This document shows, in pieces, positions 35,358 to 43,882 of a stretch of DNA of 54,936 bases (the stretch's first letter is position 1; every line of letters starts with the position of its first letter). The notes under the pieces are model-generated. The model saw only the letters and a program-made list of their open reading frames with translations. It was not told the origin of the DNA and ran no database searches. Origin of the DNA: Actinomycetes bacterium (GTDB lineage: Bacteria; Actinomycetota; Actinomycetes; S36-B12; UBA10799). The stretch spans positions 1 through 54,936 of the forward strand of contig JAKOZM010000259.1 of NCBI GenBank assembly GCA_029779995.1. The letters run 5' to 3'. Both the position numbers and the translations under genes were made by a program.

Positions 35358-35629
35358 CCCGCGGATCGGCCGCGAGGCATTGCGCGGCGTGGCTCCAGGA
35401 ATCGGCTTGACGTACATCGGTTCAATCTGGACCGCACGTGACGGCGCTGTGGAGATCACGATTGCCATGATTCACGTCCGCCGACGCGCTGGTGTTCCTG
35501 GATCGCCCGTGTCGGATGCCCCGGACCACGAGCGAACTAGGGCTCTTCTGGCGAAGGTCGACTGATGCTGCCACGTGGGCGCCTACCACATCGGCCGATG
35601 TCGAGACCTTCGCCGCGCGGTCCAAAGGC

Positions 35630-35919
35630 TCAGGCGATCGCTGTGCCTTGAGCCACCCGGTAGGAGTTATGCAAATGTCTGCGACCGACCAGTCGGTGCT
35701 GCGCAGCAGTGTCGCCGCGCGTTCCAGGCGGCGCGTGAGCAGATACGAGTACGGCGACTCACCGAACGCCTTCTTGTACTCGCGGGAGAAGTGGGCCCGA
35801 GACATGTGCTCGACCTTCGCGAGATCCTCGACGGTCAGTGGCTCGGTGTACCGAAGATCGGCGAGGTCGCGCGCGCACCAGATGCCGCACGCTCGGCTTC
35901 GCAGTCGGCACTGACGCAT
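35630..35919 (-). pseudogene. Decayed AraC-type regulator (internal deletion)
   Basis: On the minus strand a frame encodes the first helix-turn-helix of an AraC DNA-binding domain: CARDLADLRYTEPLTVEDLA, HMSRAHFSREYKKAFGESP, RRLERAATLLR, WSVADIC. The normal sequel (about 30 residues containing the second HTH) is missing. A one-base shift right after the break gives NSYRVAQGTAIA and a stop at 35630, which resembles the end of such proteins. I infer an internal deletion plus frameshift, so no functional regulator. Confidence 0.55.
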
Positions 35920-35986
35920 TGTAAATCCGCGTCGATATCCCAATGGACTGCTGACGCCGAGGCTGGAACTCGAGTTGGTGCTGCGC

Positions 35987-36394
35987 CTACAGGAACGGAT
36001 TCACGACCGTGACCCCGTTGTAGTCCTGTCCGTGCGAGAGGTCCTCGGAGAGCAATTGCGCGCAGCCCAGCTCACGGGCTGCCTCGATGATGGCGGCATC
36101 CCAGTACGACAGGTTGAACCGGCTCATCGTGTGAATGGCTGCGCGCACGATCGAGACAGTCACGTCTTGGACGGAGAACCTGGTGAGGGCCTCGACGAGC
36201 GCCGCGGCCTGATCACGCGAGAGGGCATCGGGCCGAGATTGGCGGGTGGCTTGTACGTAGAACTCTTGCAGCACCTGAGTGGATAAACAGATGTCCGCAG
36301 ACTCGAGGAGTGTGCGAGCGATCTGCGCCTTCGACACCTCGGATGGATGGGTAGAGACCGCGTACAACACAACGTTCGTGTCAACGAACGGCAC
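35987..36394 (-). CDS. vapC: VapC toxin (PIN-domain ribonuclease)
   Basis: The 135-aa protein is a PIN-domain toxin: Asp5 in VDTNVVLY, Glu near 44 in VLQEFYVQ, Asp in SYWDAAIIEAA, and Asp in LLSEDLSHG form the acidic Mg2+ site that cleaves RNA. All four acids are present, so it is probably active. Start GTG is preceded by GGAGG at nine bases and overlaps the antitoxin by 14 bases. VapC toxins cut initiator tRNA or other structured RNAs in many actinomycetes; target unknown here. Confidence 0.9.
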   Translation of the reverse strand: MPFVDTNVVLYAVSTHPSEVSKAQIARTLLESADICLSTQVLQEFYVQATRQSRPDALSRDQAAALVEALTRFSVQDVTVSIVRAAIHTMSRFNLSYWDAAIIEAARELGCAQLLSEDLSHGQDYNGVTVVNPFL

Positions 36395-36620
36395 GGTCGT
36401 GGACCTCCTCTCGACTCAGCCGATCACCGGCGCGAAACTCGGTGACGTCCGCGAGGACATCTCGTTGGAGTTGAGCTTTGCGATCGAACTCGGCCGAACC
36501 GCTTGCGAGGGATTTCAAGTAGGCGGTGACCAGGGCGCTTACTGAGGTCCCTGACTCAGCCGCCCGGACACGCGCCAAGCGGTACACCTCATCGGGAACG
36601 GCCACGGTCAGATTCTTCAC
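36381..36620 (-). CDS. vapB: VapB antitoxin (ribbon-helix-helix)
   Basis: Starting at GTG 36620 the 79-aa product begins KNLTVAVPDEVYRLARVRAAESG, a ribbon-helix-helix DNA-binding domain, followed by a charged tail (DRKAQLQRDVLADVTEF) that would wrap the toxin. No ribosome site precedes the GTG; instead a TANNNT element six bases upstream suggests leaderless expression. Overlaps vapC by 14 bases. It neutralises VapC and probably represses its own promoter through the repeats upstream. Confidence 0.85.
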   Translation of the reverse strand: MKNLTVAVPDEVYRLARVRAAESGTSVSALVTAYLKSLASGSAEFDRKAQLQRDVLADVTEFRAGDRLSREEVHDRAVR

Positions 36621-36646
36621 AGTTTCACAGTACCACCGTTTCACAG
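36618..36646 (-). promoter_or_regulatory. vapBC leaderless promoter and operator repeats
   Basis: On the minus strand CTGTGAAAC occurs twice upstream of the vapB start, 16 bases apart, and CTGTGAAG at the start itself is a partial third copy. TACTGT (36632-36627) lies six bases before the GTG and fits a -10 element. Repeats overlapping the promoter suit autorepression by VapB/VapBC. Confidence 0.45.
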
Positions 36647-37076
36647 ACGCACGAAGCGACCGGGGGAAGTGCCCGGACTGACGGGCGCGTCGGCGCTCGC
36701 CCACAACGGGGCGAGGAATGCACGGCTGTCCGTCGACGAGGCAGCAGGCTCATCTCAGCCATGGCAGGAGATGGCTGACGTCGAAGGCGCGACGGAATCA
36801 GTGGGAAGGACCTCTTCAGGCGACGATTTCCGATGCCGATACTCTGGTAGAGGGACGAAATGAGGGGTGGTTTGAAAGTGAGTGCTCAGATGACGTTGCA
36901 TGAGGCCTTGCGCCGGTCCTGGCTGGTCGTAAGCCATCTCGTGGATGATGTCGAGCCCGACCGGATTTCGACTGTTGCTCCCATGTCGGCCACCGGTTCC
37001 CGGGTCCGGCCGTTCTGCCAGAACCGGTGAGGTCGGCTGCCCATCCCCGGGGAGTAGAGCTGTCGAGGGAGACAGA
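36621..37076. other. Intergenic stretch with one possible mini-gene
   Basis: Mostly unassigned. Besides the vapB promoter there is a GTG-started 50-codon frame on the plus strand (36878-37030), whose product begins MSAQMTLHEALRRSWLVVSH and has GGGGTGG nine bases before the start. It could be a mini-protein or gene remnant; support is weak. Confidence 0.3.
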
Positions 37077-38075
37077 CTATTCCGGCGGCGTGTGATCGGC
37101 GATGAACGGTCGCTCAATCAGGTAGGCGGTCAAGGCGAGAGCGCAGCCGATCACCGTGTAGATGATGCGTTGCATGCTCGCCTCCAATGGCGGTTCGGTG
37201 GCCGAGACACCCAAAAGGACCAGGACGGTCAGGAAGAACGCGTAGTAGCTGTACGGCTGATGGCCCACGGTGGCGAGTACGCCCAGGAAGGCGATGACGG
37301 CGACCAGAGCGATCACCCAAGTGCCGTGGAACACGGTCGCCACTACGGCTGATGTGAGCGCTCCGGCGATGGTGCCGTAGACCCGCTGGAAAGCCCGGTG
37401 CCGCGTCGTGTCCGGCGCGATCTGCAACACCATGAGCAGGGTCAGCGGCAGCCACAGGCCATTCGAGTCCCTCGCGAAGGCCAGCGCGTAGAAAGTCGTC
37501 GCAGACACGAGGACCGTCATCGTCACGAGGTAGCGAAGCGTCTCGGCCTTCTCATGGTGTGCCTGCGCAGGGATGTCCTTTACGAAGTGCAGCAGCGGGA
37601 GTATCGCCACCGGCCACAGCCCGCAGAGCAGGGTGCCAAACAGGACCGCCAGCAGGTATTCCGACTGCGCAGGGCCGCCATCCAGGAGGTCGGTCGTGGC
37701 GGCGGGGGAGGCCACGATGAACAGAGTCCCGGCCAGTCCGACATTGAACGCGCTGAACCGCTGCCAGTAGGCGCTGGTACCGACGGCCAGGCACCCGAGC
37801 GCCATCAGGCAGGTGCCGGCAACCGGGTCCTGCCCTGCCACGAGGGCCACGGGAGCGACGAGGACGAAGGCGATGGTGGCGGCCGTTCCCAGCCGTCTCC
37901 CAGCGGCGGCGGTGTTCAAGAAGCCGACCAGAGTGCCGAAGAGCAGCATCGTGATCGCGGGTGGCCCCAGGATGAGTCGGCCGACGATCAACGGTGGCCA
38001 CAAACCCACCGTGGCTACCACCGCGATTCTTCCGAATTGGCGGGCGCGAGCACCCCCGGTCGAATTTTGGGTCAT
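37077..38075 (-). CDS. FUSC-family membrane protein (paralog 1)
   Basis: The 332-aa protein has about ten hydrophobic segments in two blocks separated by a charged stretch near HHEKAETLRY, the layout of FUSC/aromatic-acid-exporter (fusaric-acid-resistance-like) proteins. ATG at 38075 has GGAG seven bases before. Blocks such as TEYLL/SEYLL, TFYxLA and the RxxFRVxGTI segment recur in the protein at 42521, showing that the two are paralogs. Likely an exporter or envelope-stress component; substrate unknown. Confidence 0.78.
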   Translation of the reverse strand: MTQNSTGGARARQFGRIAVVATVGLWPPLIVGRLILGPPAITMLLFGTLVGFLNTAAAGRRLGTAATIAFVLVAPVALVAGQDPVAGTCLMALGCLAVGTSAYWQRFSAFNVGLAGTLFIVASPAATTDLLDGGPAQSEYLLAVLFGTLLCGLWPVAILPLLHFVKDIPAQAHHEKAETLRYLVTMTVLVSATTFYALAFARDSNGLWLPLTLLMVLQIAPDTTRHRAFQRVYGTIAGALTSAVVATVFHGTWVIALVAVIAFLGVLATVGHQPYSYYAFFLTVLVLLGVSATEPPLEASMQRIIYTVIGCALALTAYLIERPFIADHTPPE

Positions 38076-38309
38076 GGTCGGCTCCGTGGACTGGTTGGCA
38101 GCACCCAGAATGGCGCAAGCGAGCGGGCGAAGTGCGGTTCGCAGCCACAGATGCGGCGACGGTAGGCCTTGGTGCGCACATGGTTGCCGTGCACCACCGC
38201 CGCGACACCCCGCCCGGCTACTATCAGGCGACACTGAGCGGCGACCGTGGCAGCCCGCCTGGGGTCCGACCCAGCCATCGCCACATGGCAGACGAGTAGG
38301 CGTCGAGGA

Positions 38310-39992
38310 CTACTCAGGTTTCGGTTGCGGCTGGGTGAAGAACTCGAGCCCGACCGATTGGCTGACTACCTCAGCGAGTTCGGCCTGATGCGCGAGCACG
38401 TAGGCGGTGTTGAGCACCGCCAGCGACTTGGGGATCGTTCGATGGGACAGCGAATCGATGTGGGCCTGGCTGTCCGGGAGCCCAGCAATCCGGTGCACGG
38501 TGTCGCGGGTGTCGGCATAGGCAACCGACTCCGCAAAGCCGCGCCCGATGTCGTTGCCATCGGGGTCGGTCAGGATCACCGCGCCCTCGGCGTACTGGGC
38601 GCCGTTGGCGAAGAAGCCCACCTGCGCGACCTGGACGATCGGGGTCATCGTCACGCGTCTGATGTCTTCTGGCACGACGTCGTCGAACTCGAACTCCCAC
38701 CGGTTGGGGTACCAGGTGTTGGTGACCGCGTAGCGCTGCGGGTTGGGAGAGTTGACGGCCTTGATCCAGTCGGTGATCCGCAGTGTTCCCCAGGTGAGGG
38801 CCTGACCGCGGTCGGCGTCCATGTAGGTGCCGCCCACGCGCACGATCATCGTCCCGGGCGGCTCCGGCCCCGTCTGCTCGTAGTACTGCGAGCGCTCGCT
38901 GGCGTGCGGGGCGAACACGGTGATCTGGCGGTCACCGAGGAACTGGGCCATGAACCAGTCCCAGCCTGCGGGGTTGGGGTCCTTGCTGAACGAGGCGGCG
39001 CGCATGACTTTGGAGCGCGAGACACCGGAGATGTAGCCCCACTGGCGGTCGAACCAGAACTGGCCCCGCACCAGCCGAATGGTGCGTCCATCGAGGGTGA
39101 GTGTGCTGCAGGACGGGTCGAGACTGATGTTGGGAATCGAGTAGTACAACGACCCCACGCCGTCGACCGCGGGCATGCAGCCGTCGGCTCCCTGGAACAG
39201 GTACTGCTTTCCCGAGGTGAACGTGATGTCGACCGCGAGCTCGCGGGATGGGGTTTCGCCCCTATCCACTCCCCAGGCCTTGACCGTGATCGGGAAGAAC
39301 TGCTCAGCGTCGTGGCAGGCCATCGTGTTGCGACCGACCGTGTAACTGAACGGGTTCGTTGTGTGCGAGACCAGACCACTGGTTCCCCCGAGGCAGACGG
39401 GGTCCGCCTGCCAGTGACCCTCGCCGGCTTTGCTGACGGCCAACTGGACTTCGACGACCTGGTTCTCGTCCTCCGTCAGCCCGAAGCCCGCGGCCACGGG
39501 TGGCGGGAAGACCCCGGCCTGGAAGAACATCAGCTCCACGCCGTACTCCGCACCGTCCTCGTCCCAGCAACTCCCGACGAAGAAGTGCCATCCGACGGCG
39601 CTTCGGGGCTTCGGCCCGAAGTCACGGGGGAACTCGAAGTTCGCCTTCGTCGGCACCATGTCGTACCCGATGGACGCCGGTGGTCCGAGGAGGTTCACCG
39701 AGATCGCATAGGCCTGCTGGGGGGACAGCCGGGTGCAGAAGGGCAGCAAGTGTTCGTAGGTCTTCTCGTAGCTCGGCGCGTGCTCCACGGGATGCTCGCT
39801 GAGGTAGCGCAGGAACGCCTGCATGCGCTCGCCGTAGGCCTCAGGGCTGTTCTTCTCGCTGGTGAGCGCAATGCGGATCCCGTCCGGTAGCGATGACAGG
39901 TCGAGTTCGGACTGCCACAGCGAATCAGCAACGCTCCGCAGGGTGTCGGGGCCAAGGGCCTCGAGCGGATCCGAGCTGGTGGTGTCGCTCAT
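38310..39992 (-). CDS. CrtC/AttH-like lipocalin-domain protein
   Basis: The 560-aa protein begins MSDTTSSDPLEALG with AGGAGCAGCC before the ATG. The central and C-terminal parts match the CrtC (carotenoid 1,2-hydratase)/AttH lipocalin-like family: GWHFFVGSCWDEDG, MACHDAEQFFP, FWFDRQWG and WDWFMAQFLGDRQITVF. Family members hydrate, isomerise or bind hydrophobic isoprenoids. No signal peptide is seen. A helical N-terminal region (about 1-115) is additional. No carotenoid genes are near, so the substrate is open. Confidence 0.78.
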   Translation of the reverse strand: MSDTTSSDPLEALGPDTLRSVADSLWQSELDLSSLPDGIRIALTSEKNSPEAYGERMQAFLRYLSEHPVEHAPSYEKTYEHLLPFCTRLSPQQAYAISVNLLGPPASIGYDMVPTKANFEFPRDFGPKPRSAVGWHFFVGSCWDEDGAEYGVELMFFQAGVFPPPVAAGFGLTEDENQVVEVQLAVSKAGEGHWQADPVCLGGTSGLVSHTTNPFSYTVGRNTMACHDAEQFFPITVKAWGVDRGETPSRELAVDITFTSGKQYLFQGADGCMPAVDGVGSLYYSIPNISLDPSCSTLTLDGRTIRLVRGQFWFDRQWGYISGVSRSKVMRAASFSKDPNPAGWDWFMAQFLGDRQITVFAPHASERSQYYEQTGPEPPGTMIVRVGGTYMDADRGQALTWGTLRITDWIKAVNSPNPQRYAVTNTWYPNRWEFEFDDVVPEDIRRVTMTPIVQVAQVGFFANGAQYAEGAVILTDPDGNDIGRGFAESVAYADTRDTVHRIAGLPDSQAHIDSLSHRTIPKSLAVLNTAYVLAHQAELAEVVSQSVGLEFFTQPQPKPE

Positions 39993-40941
39993 GGCTGCTC
40001 CTGGGTTGACGCGTCCGGCACTGGAGTATGGCACAAGGCGTGTGCTGCTCTGGGTGCGTTCGGAGACGGGCGAGTGTGACATGCAGGGAGGGGGCTCCCG
40101 TGCGGGTCTTGCTCGGGTGTGAGACCACAACACATCCGGTGCTTCCGCGCCAGTTTGGGGTGATCCCGGTTTCGTGTCCACATCTGGTTGGGAGATCGAC
40201 GCTCACGATCGTTCCCAACCAGCGACGCGCCGTGGGAAAGGACATTTCGGACAGAAACTGCGGCGTGTCTGTCCACATCTGGTTGATCTTGGTGGGGCGT
40301 CAACCAGATGTGGTCGACGACCGGTGAACAAGCCACTCACGTGAGGTGATGGCGAACGTGCGCGGTTTGGCCAGCACCGGTGCCGCAGGACTAGTGGGCG
40401 CCGCTTGCCTGGGCCATGGATGAGCACTCGGCGTGTTCGTGAGCCCCGGCACCGCGGTCGCAGGCTCTGAAACGTGCCCAACGCTCATATCCAGTTCTCG
40501 GACCCGCCCTTGTTCACAACGGACGCTATACGGCGCCGACTCTGTCGGGCTGTAGAAATCGACGTCGGTCGAGGAGACAGGTGCCGCTACTCGGGGTTTC
40601 AGCCTCGTCGACAACCGTGCCTGCCACTCACTCAGAGGCAGGCGAACCCATGAGACAAACAGCGAGACACAGGGGCACGGACAGGCGCGCTTGGGACGCC
40701 GTTAGTCGACTGAAGACCGCATGTCCTGCCGTTTGTCCTCGTGTGTCCGTTTGCATCGGATACCTGACAGCAGGATCGGTCGACCTGACAGTTTGGGGTC
40801 TACTCCCGCTCGTCGGGTGGAATGACGGGAGGTTCCGGTCCGACTCACGCGAGACATGAGTGACCCGGCATGCTGACTCCCATGAACGGGGCGGCGAGGG
40901 ATGGCAAGCCACAGGAGCCCGAGAGCTGCCGGGAGGGGTTG
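39993..40941. other. Long intergenic region between lipocalin-like and sigma-factor genes
   Basis: No protein-like frame was found. It contains the inverted-repeat element copy 2 (40178-40313), and a hairpin GCCTGCC/GGCAGGC (40619-40625 with 40637-40643), whose function is unknown. The rest shows no recognisable RNA gene. Promoters for the two divergent genes must lie here. Confidence 0.45.
40178..40313. repeat. 136-bp inverted-repeat element, copy 2 (MITE/REP-like)
   Basis: It begins with CCACATCTGGTTGG, the same 14 bases as copy 1, and ends with CAACCAGATGTGG (40301-40313). A third CCACATCTGGTTG (40273-40285) pairs with that end to make a 13-bp hairpin with a 15-base loop. CTGGTTGGGA (40184-40193) pairs with TCCCAACCAG (40213-40222). 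In reverse complement it aligns end-to-end with copy 1, so the two are in opposite orientation. No ORF inside. Confidence 0.7.
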
Positions 40942-41562
40942 ATGCAGGTTCCGGCCCCGCGGACATGTACAAGCGTGGACACAATCGATGAGCAGCAGGC
41001 GTGGGCCTCCTCCCTCGCCGGTGATGGAGTCGCCTTCGGGCTGATCTTTGATCTCCATCACCAACGCGTCTTCCGTCACGTGCTGCGCCTGACCTGCGAC
41101 GTCCACGACTCCGAGGACGTCGTCGCGGCCGCGTTCCTTGAGTTGTGGCGCCGGCGAAAGGACGTCCCGGTCGTGGACGGATCCGTGCTCCCATGGTTAT
41201 TGGTTGTGGCGAACAATCTGTGCCTCAACCGCGGCCGCGCGATGCGGCGCCATCGCGCCTTCATTTCACGGCTCCCGAGACAGGAGGAGCAAAGCGCCCC
41301 CGCCGACACAGTCGCCCTCAGCCGGGCGGACCTCGACCTTGATCCGGCACTCGTTTCGGCAGTCCGAAGGCTCGGGCCTGCCGATCAGCAACTGCTGGCG
41401 CTTATCGCCCTCGAGGGCTTCCCCATCAGTGCAGCCGCACAGACTCTCGGTCTGACCGACGCTGCTGCCCGGTCCAGATGGCAGCGCATCCGACTGCGGC
41501 TGGCACAGACCCCAGCTGCCACGACCCCCTCCGCCTCGCAGCCGCTCAGGAGCACACGATGA
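40942..41562 (+). CDS. ECF-type sigma factor
   Basis: The 206-aa protein starts at ATG 40942, after a strong GGGAGGGGTTG site; an earlier ATG gives a low-quality extension. Region 2 (about 35-95) carries FDLHHQRVFRHVLRLTCDVHDSEDVVAAAFLELWRRR and region 4 (about 135-185) has LGPADQQLLALIALEGFPISAAAQTLGLTDAAARSRWQRIRLRL, an extracytoplasmic-function sigma factor pattern. The next gene overlaps it by four bases (ATGA) and is a membrane protein, probably its anti-sigma. Stimulus unknown. Confidence 0.88.
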   Translation: MQVPAPRTCTSVDTIDEQQAWASSLAGDGVAFGLIFDLHHQRVFRHVLRLTCDVHDSEDVVAAAFLELWRRRKDVPVVDGSVLPWLLVVANNLCLNRGRAMRRHRAFISRLPRQEEQSAPADTVALSRADLDLDPALVSAVRRLGPADQQLLALIALEGFPISAAAQTLGLTDAAARSRWQRIRLRLAQTPAATTPSASQPLRSTR

Positions 41563-42299
41563 ACGCCGCCATGGATCCCATGTTCACCAGCGAGCTGCGC
41601 CGTGAGCTCGTCACATTGGCCACCTCCCAGACTCGTCGGCGCCGGCGGCTGGCGGTCATGGGCGCAGCATTAGTGGCCTCGTTGGCGGTTGGAGGTGTGG
41701 CCGCTACCGCAGGACCGAGGCCGCCGGGGGAGCTAGCCGACAAGCCCCTGCGCGCACCCCTGATCATCAACGGCGTCGGGCCCGCCAGCGTGCCCTTCAC
41801 GGACCTGCCGTCGGGCGCCACGTACCTGCGGGTCGAGTTGGTCTGCTTCGACGGCCCCCGCTGCAACACCCCCGGGGGCGGCGTTGCAGGCTCCACCGGT
41901 CCGGCGGTTCAGCGAGACGCAATCCCTTTGACGGATGAGTTCGACCCGGCCAACCCCCAGCACCTTGCACCGCTACCTGCCGACGGGCTTCGCATCGACG
42001 TCGCTGACGGGACCCACTGGCGTCTCTACGCGGCCATCACCGACAAGCTCGACCCTGCCAACGCTGCTGTGAGCGCCACAGTGTCCCTCGGCGTCCCGGG
42101 CAACAGTAACCTTCCGGACCTTGTGCCCGCCGTGGCCACTAACGGTGCTTGGGGCTGGATCGACTACGGCTTGCTCACGGACCAGGGGCGGCCTCGCCTG
42201 ACCACCGGTGGAACATCGCAGGCCCCGGTGCCGGTTTACGGCGACGACGGCCGCACGCAGATTGGACTCGCTGACGTCAGCGAGCCCTACCGACCCTGA
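41559..42299 (+). CDS. Putative anti-sigma / membrane-anchored extracytoplasmic protein
   Basis: ATG at 41559 overlaps the sigma-factor stop (ATGA). The 246-aa product has a basic cytoplasmic N-terminus (about 1-32: SQTRRRRR), one transmembrane helix at about 33-52, and an external beta-rich domain (about 55-246). The short cytoplasmic part lacks the zinc HxxxCxxC of ZAS anti-sigmas. Membrane topology and coupling with an ECF sigma gene are the basis of the anti-sigma call; there is no motif proof. Confidence 0.65.
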   Translation: MNAAMDPMFTSELRRELVTLATSQTRRRRRLAVMGAALVASLAVGGVAATAGPRPPGELADKPLRAPLIINGVGPASVPFTDLPSGATYLRVELVCFDGPRCNTPGGGVAGSTGPAVQRDAIPLTDEFDPANPQHLAPLPADGLRIDVADGTHWRLYAAITDKLDPANAAVSATVSLGVPGNSNLPDLVPAVATNGAWGWIDYGLLTDQGRPRLTTGGTSQAPVPVYGDDGRTQIGLADVSEPYRP

Positions 42300-42520
42300 A
42301 CTGCATGCCGCCAGTGGCACTCTGTGCCGTCCCGTCGGTACAGAGAGCGCACTGTGGCACTTGGTGGCGCCGCGGGTTCCGTATTTGGTGATGACCGTTG
42401 GCCTCCGGCGGTTGCCGTTCTCCGGCCATCGGCGGCTGGCGCTGAGTACGCCGAAGAAGCGGGTGTGGGGGCCGTTTCTTGGGTCGCCGATCCCATCCGC
42501 TCGGGCTCTAGGCTTCTGGC

Positions 42521-43630
42521 ATGACTGCTCGGGAGTCCGGCAAGGTTGCTACAAACCAGGCGGCCCGGATGCCTGTCAAGCGCCGCCTGATCCTGGTGGC
42601 GATCGCCGTCGTGCTCGTGCTGTTGCCGGCGATCGTGATGCTGCTCGTCACCTGGGTGGGCACCGGGAAACCCCAAGGGGCCGCTACCTGGGCGTCGATA
42701 CCGGCCATCGTGGGCGCGGCCGCGGCGATGTCGGGCGCGCGGCGCTACGCGGTGATCGTCGCGATCGTCATGGGGTTCCTCGCCCCACTGGCGATCGTGG
42801 CGGGTCTGTCGCCCGTCTCCGGTGCGGCGCTGATGGCGATCCTGTGCATGACTGTGGGACGTCTGTCCCGGGCGGGCTTGCAGAAGTCCGGTCTGTTGGT
42901 GCCCGTGATGTTGGCGTGGGCACTCATCGACCCTCCGGCTTGGGACGGTGCGGCGACGGTTGACCGTTTGGACACCGAGTACCTGCTGTGGATGGCACTG
43001 ACCTTCTTCGTCGGTGGCCTCATCCCAGCACTTCTCGTGATGTTCATGATGCGCAAGCGCCCGGCGCCGACACTCACCCCGCACTCGCAGAGCGAGGCGA
43101 CGACGTACACGGTGATGATCACCACGCTCGTGACGGTGTCGACGTTCTATGTGCTCGCCAACCCGAAGATGATCGGCGGGGCGTTCCTCATCGCAGTGAT
43201 CCTGGTGATGGCCCCGATCGGCACGGCCCAGACCCTCAGGCCGACGGTCTTCCGCGTGCTCGGCACGATCTTCGGGTCGGTGTTCGTCATCGGGGTGGTT
43301 AGCCAGGTGACTTCGCTGCTTGTGGTCTATGCCATCGGTCTGGTGTTCCTTCTCGTCGCGCTGTTCGCCCGACTGAGCGGGCTGGCGTGGGTCTATTACG
43401 TCTTCATGGTTCCGGCCACGGCAGCGCTCAACTCGACGGCCGTCACACAGGTGGGAGAGTTGGGCAAACAGCGCGTCATCGACAACGTGGTGGGCGGCAT
43501 CGCTGTGATCCTCGCCACGGCAGCGGCGATCGGCTATTCGCAATGGGCCAACAGCCGGGGGGAGTCCAGCGACACCGACGGGGAGGTCGAAGCGAACGCA
43601 CAGGCGTTGGCCGGTGTGGGCGGGGGTTGA
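42521..43630 (+). CDS. FUSC-family membrane protein (paralog 2)
   Basis: The 369-aa protein has about ten transmembrane segments and matches the 37077-38075 gene segment by segment, for instance SGAALMAILCMTVG against AGTCLMALGCLAVG, and TEYLLWMALTFFVGGL against SEYLLAVLFGTLLCGL. It is slightly longer at both ends, with a disordered C-terminal tail rich in Glu/Gly. Same presumptive exporter family; substrate unknown. No ribosome site is obvious before its ATG. Confidence 0.78.
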   Translation: MTARESGKVATNQAARMPVKRRLILVAIAVVLVLLPAIVMLLVTWVGTGKPQGAATWASIPAIVGAAAAMSGARRYAVIVAIVMGFLAPLAIVAGLSPVSGAALMAILCMTVGRLSRAGLQKSGLLVPVMLAWALIDPPAWDGAATVDRLDTEYLLWMALTFFVGGLIPALLVMFMMRKRPAPTLTPHSQSEATTYTVMITTLVTVSTFYVLANPKMIGGAFLIAVILVMAPIGTAQTLRPTVFRVLGTIFGSVFVIGVVSQVTSLLVVYAIGLVFLLVALFARLSGLAWVYYVFMVPATAALNSTAVTQVGELGKQRVIDNVVGGIAVILATAAAIGYSQWANSRGESSDTDGEVEANAQALAGVGGG

Positions 43631-43682
43631 CCGGGGGCATTGCTGCGGTGGAAACGGTCTGGCGTGGTTTGCTCCAGAGGGC

Positions 43683-43702
43683 AGGGGGTTTGTTGCACCC
43701 CT
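43683..43702 (-). terminator. Former tRNA-Phe terminator, displaced by the element
   Basis: AGGGG and CCCCT (43683-43687, 43698-43702) form a hairpin just beyond the left att copy, on the side where transcription of an unintegrated tRNA-Phe gene would have ended. Now it is 10.6 kb away from that gene. Confidence 0.35.
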
Positions 43703-43706
43703 CGAA

Positions 43707-43755
43707 GGTGGCCAGGGGCGGGGTCGAACCGCCGACCTTCCGATTTTCAGTCGGA
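43707..43755. repeat. Left attachment site (49-bp direct repeat, tRNA-Phe 3' fragment)
   Basis: These 49 bases are identical to 54328-54376, and correspond to the 3' part of tRNA-Phe. The identity ends at both sides: A at 43706 against T at 54327, A at 43756 against C at 54377. Crossover occurred somewhere inside. Confidence 0.9.
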
Positions 43756-43882
43756 ACTTCGTAGCACAGTTCTAAGCACAGTATTGATCTTCCTACACGC
43801 AATTTCTACAATACTGCTACAAACATCTCATTGAAGGCAGGGGGACCAGTGGTGTGCCACAGCCGGAAGCACTGTAGAAGGG

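Noticed and set aside
35278..35565. 95-aa plus-strand ORF overlapping the end of the triad's third gene
   Set aside because: It has an open frame but no ribosome site, and it overlaps a better-supported gene; a read-through end or remnant cannot be told apart.
36755..37117. 120-aa minus-strand ORF between vapB and the FUSC gene
   Set aside because: Composition is Pro/Arg/Ser-rich and not protein-like, and it overlaps the FUSC gene end; a weak 50-codon frame on the other strand is no stronger.
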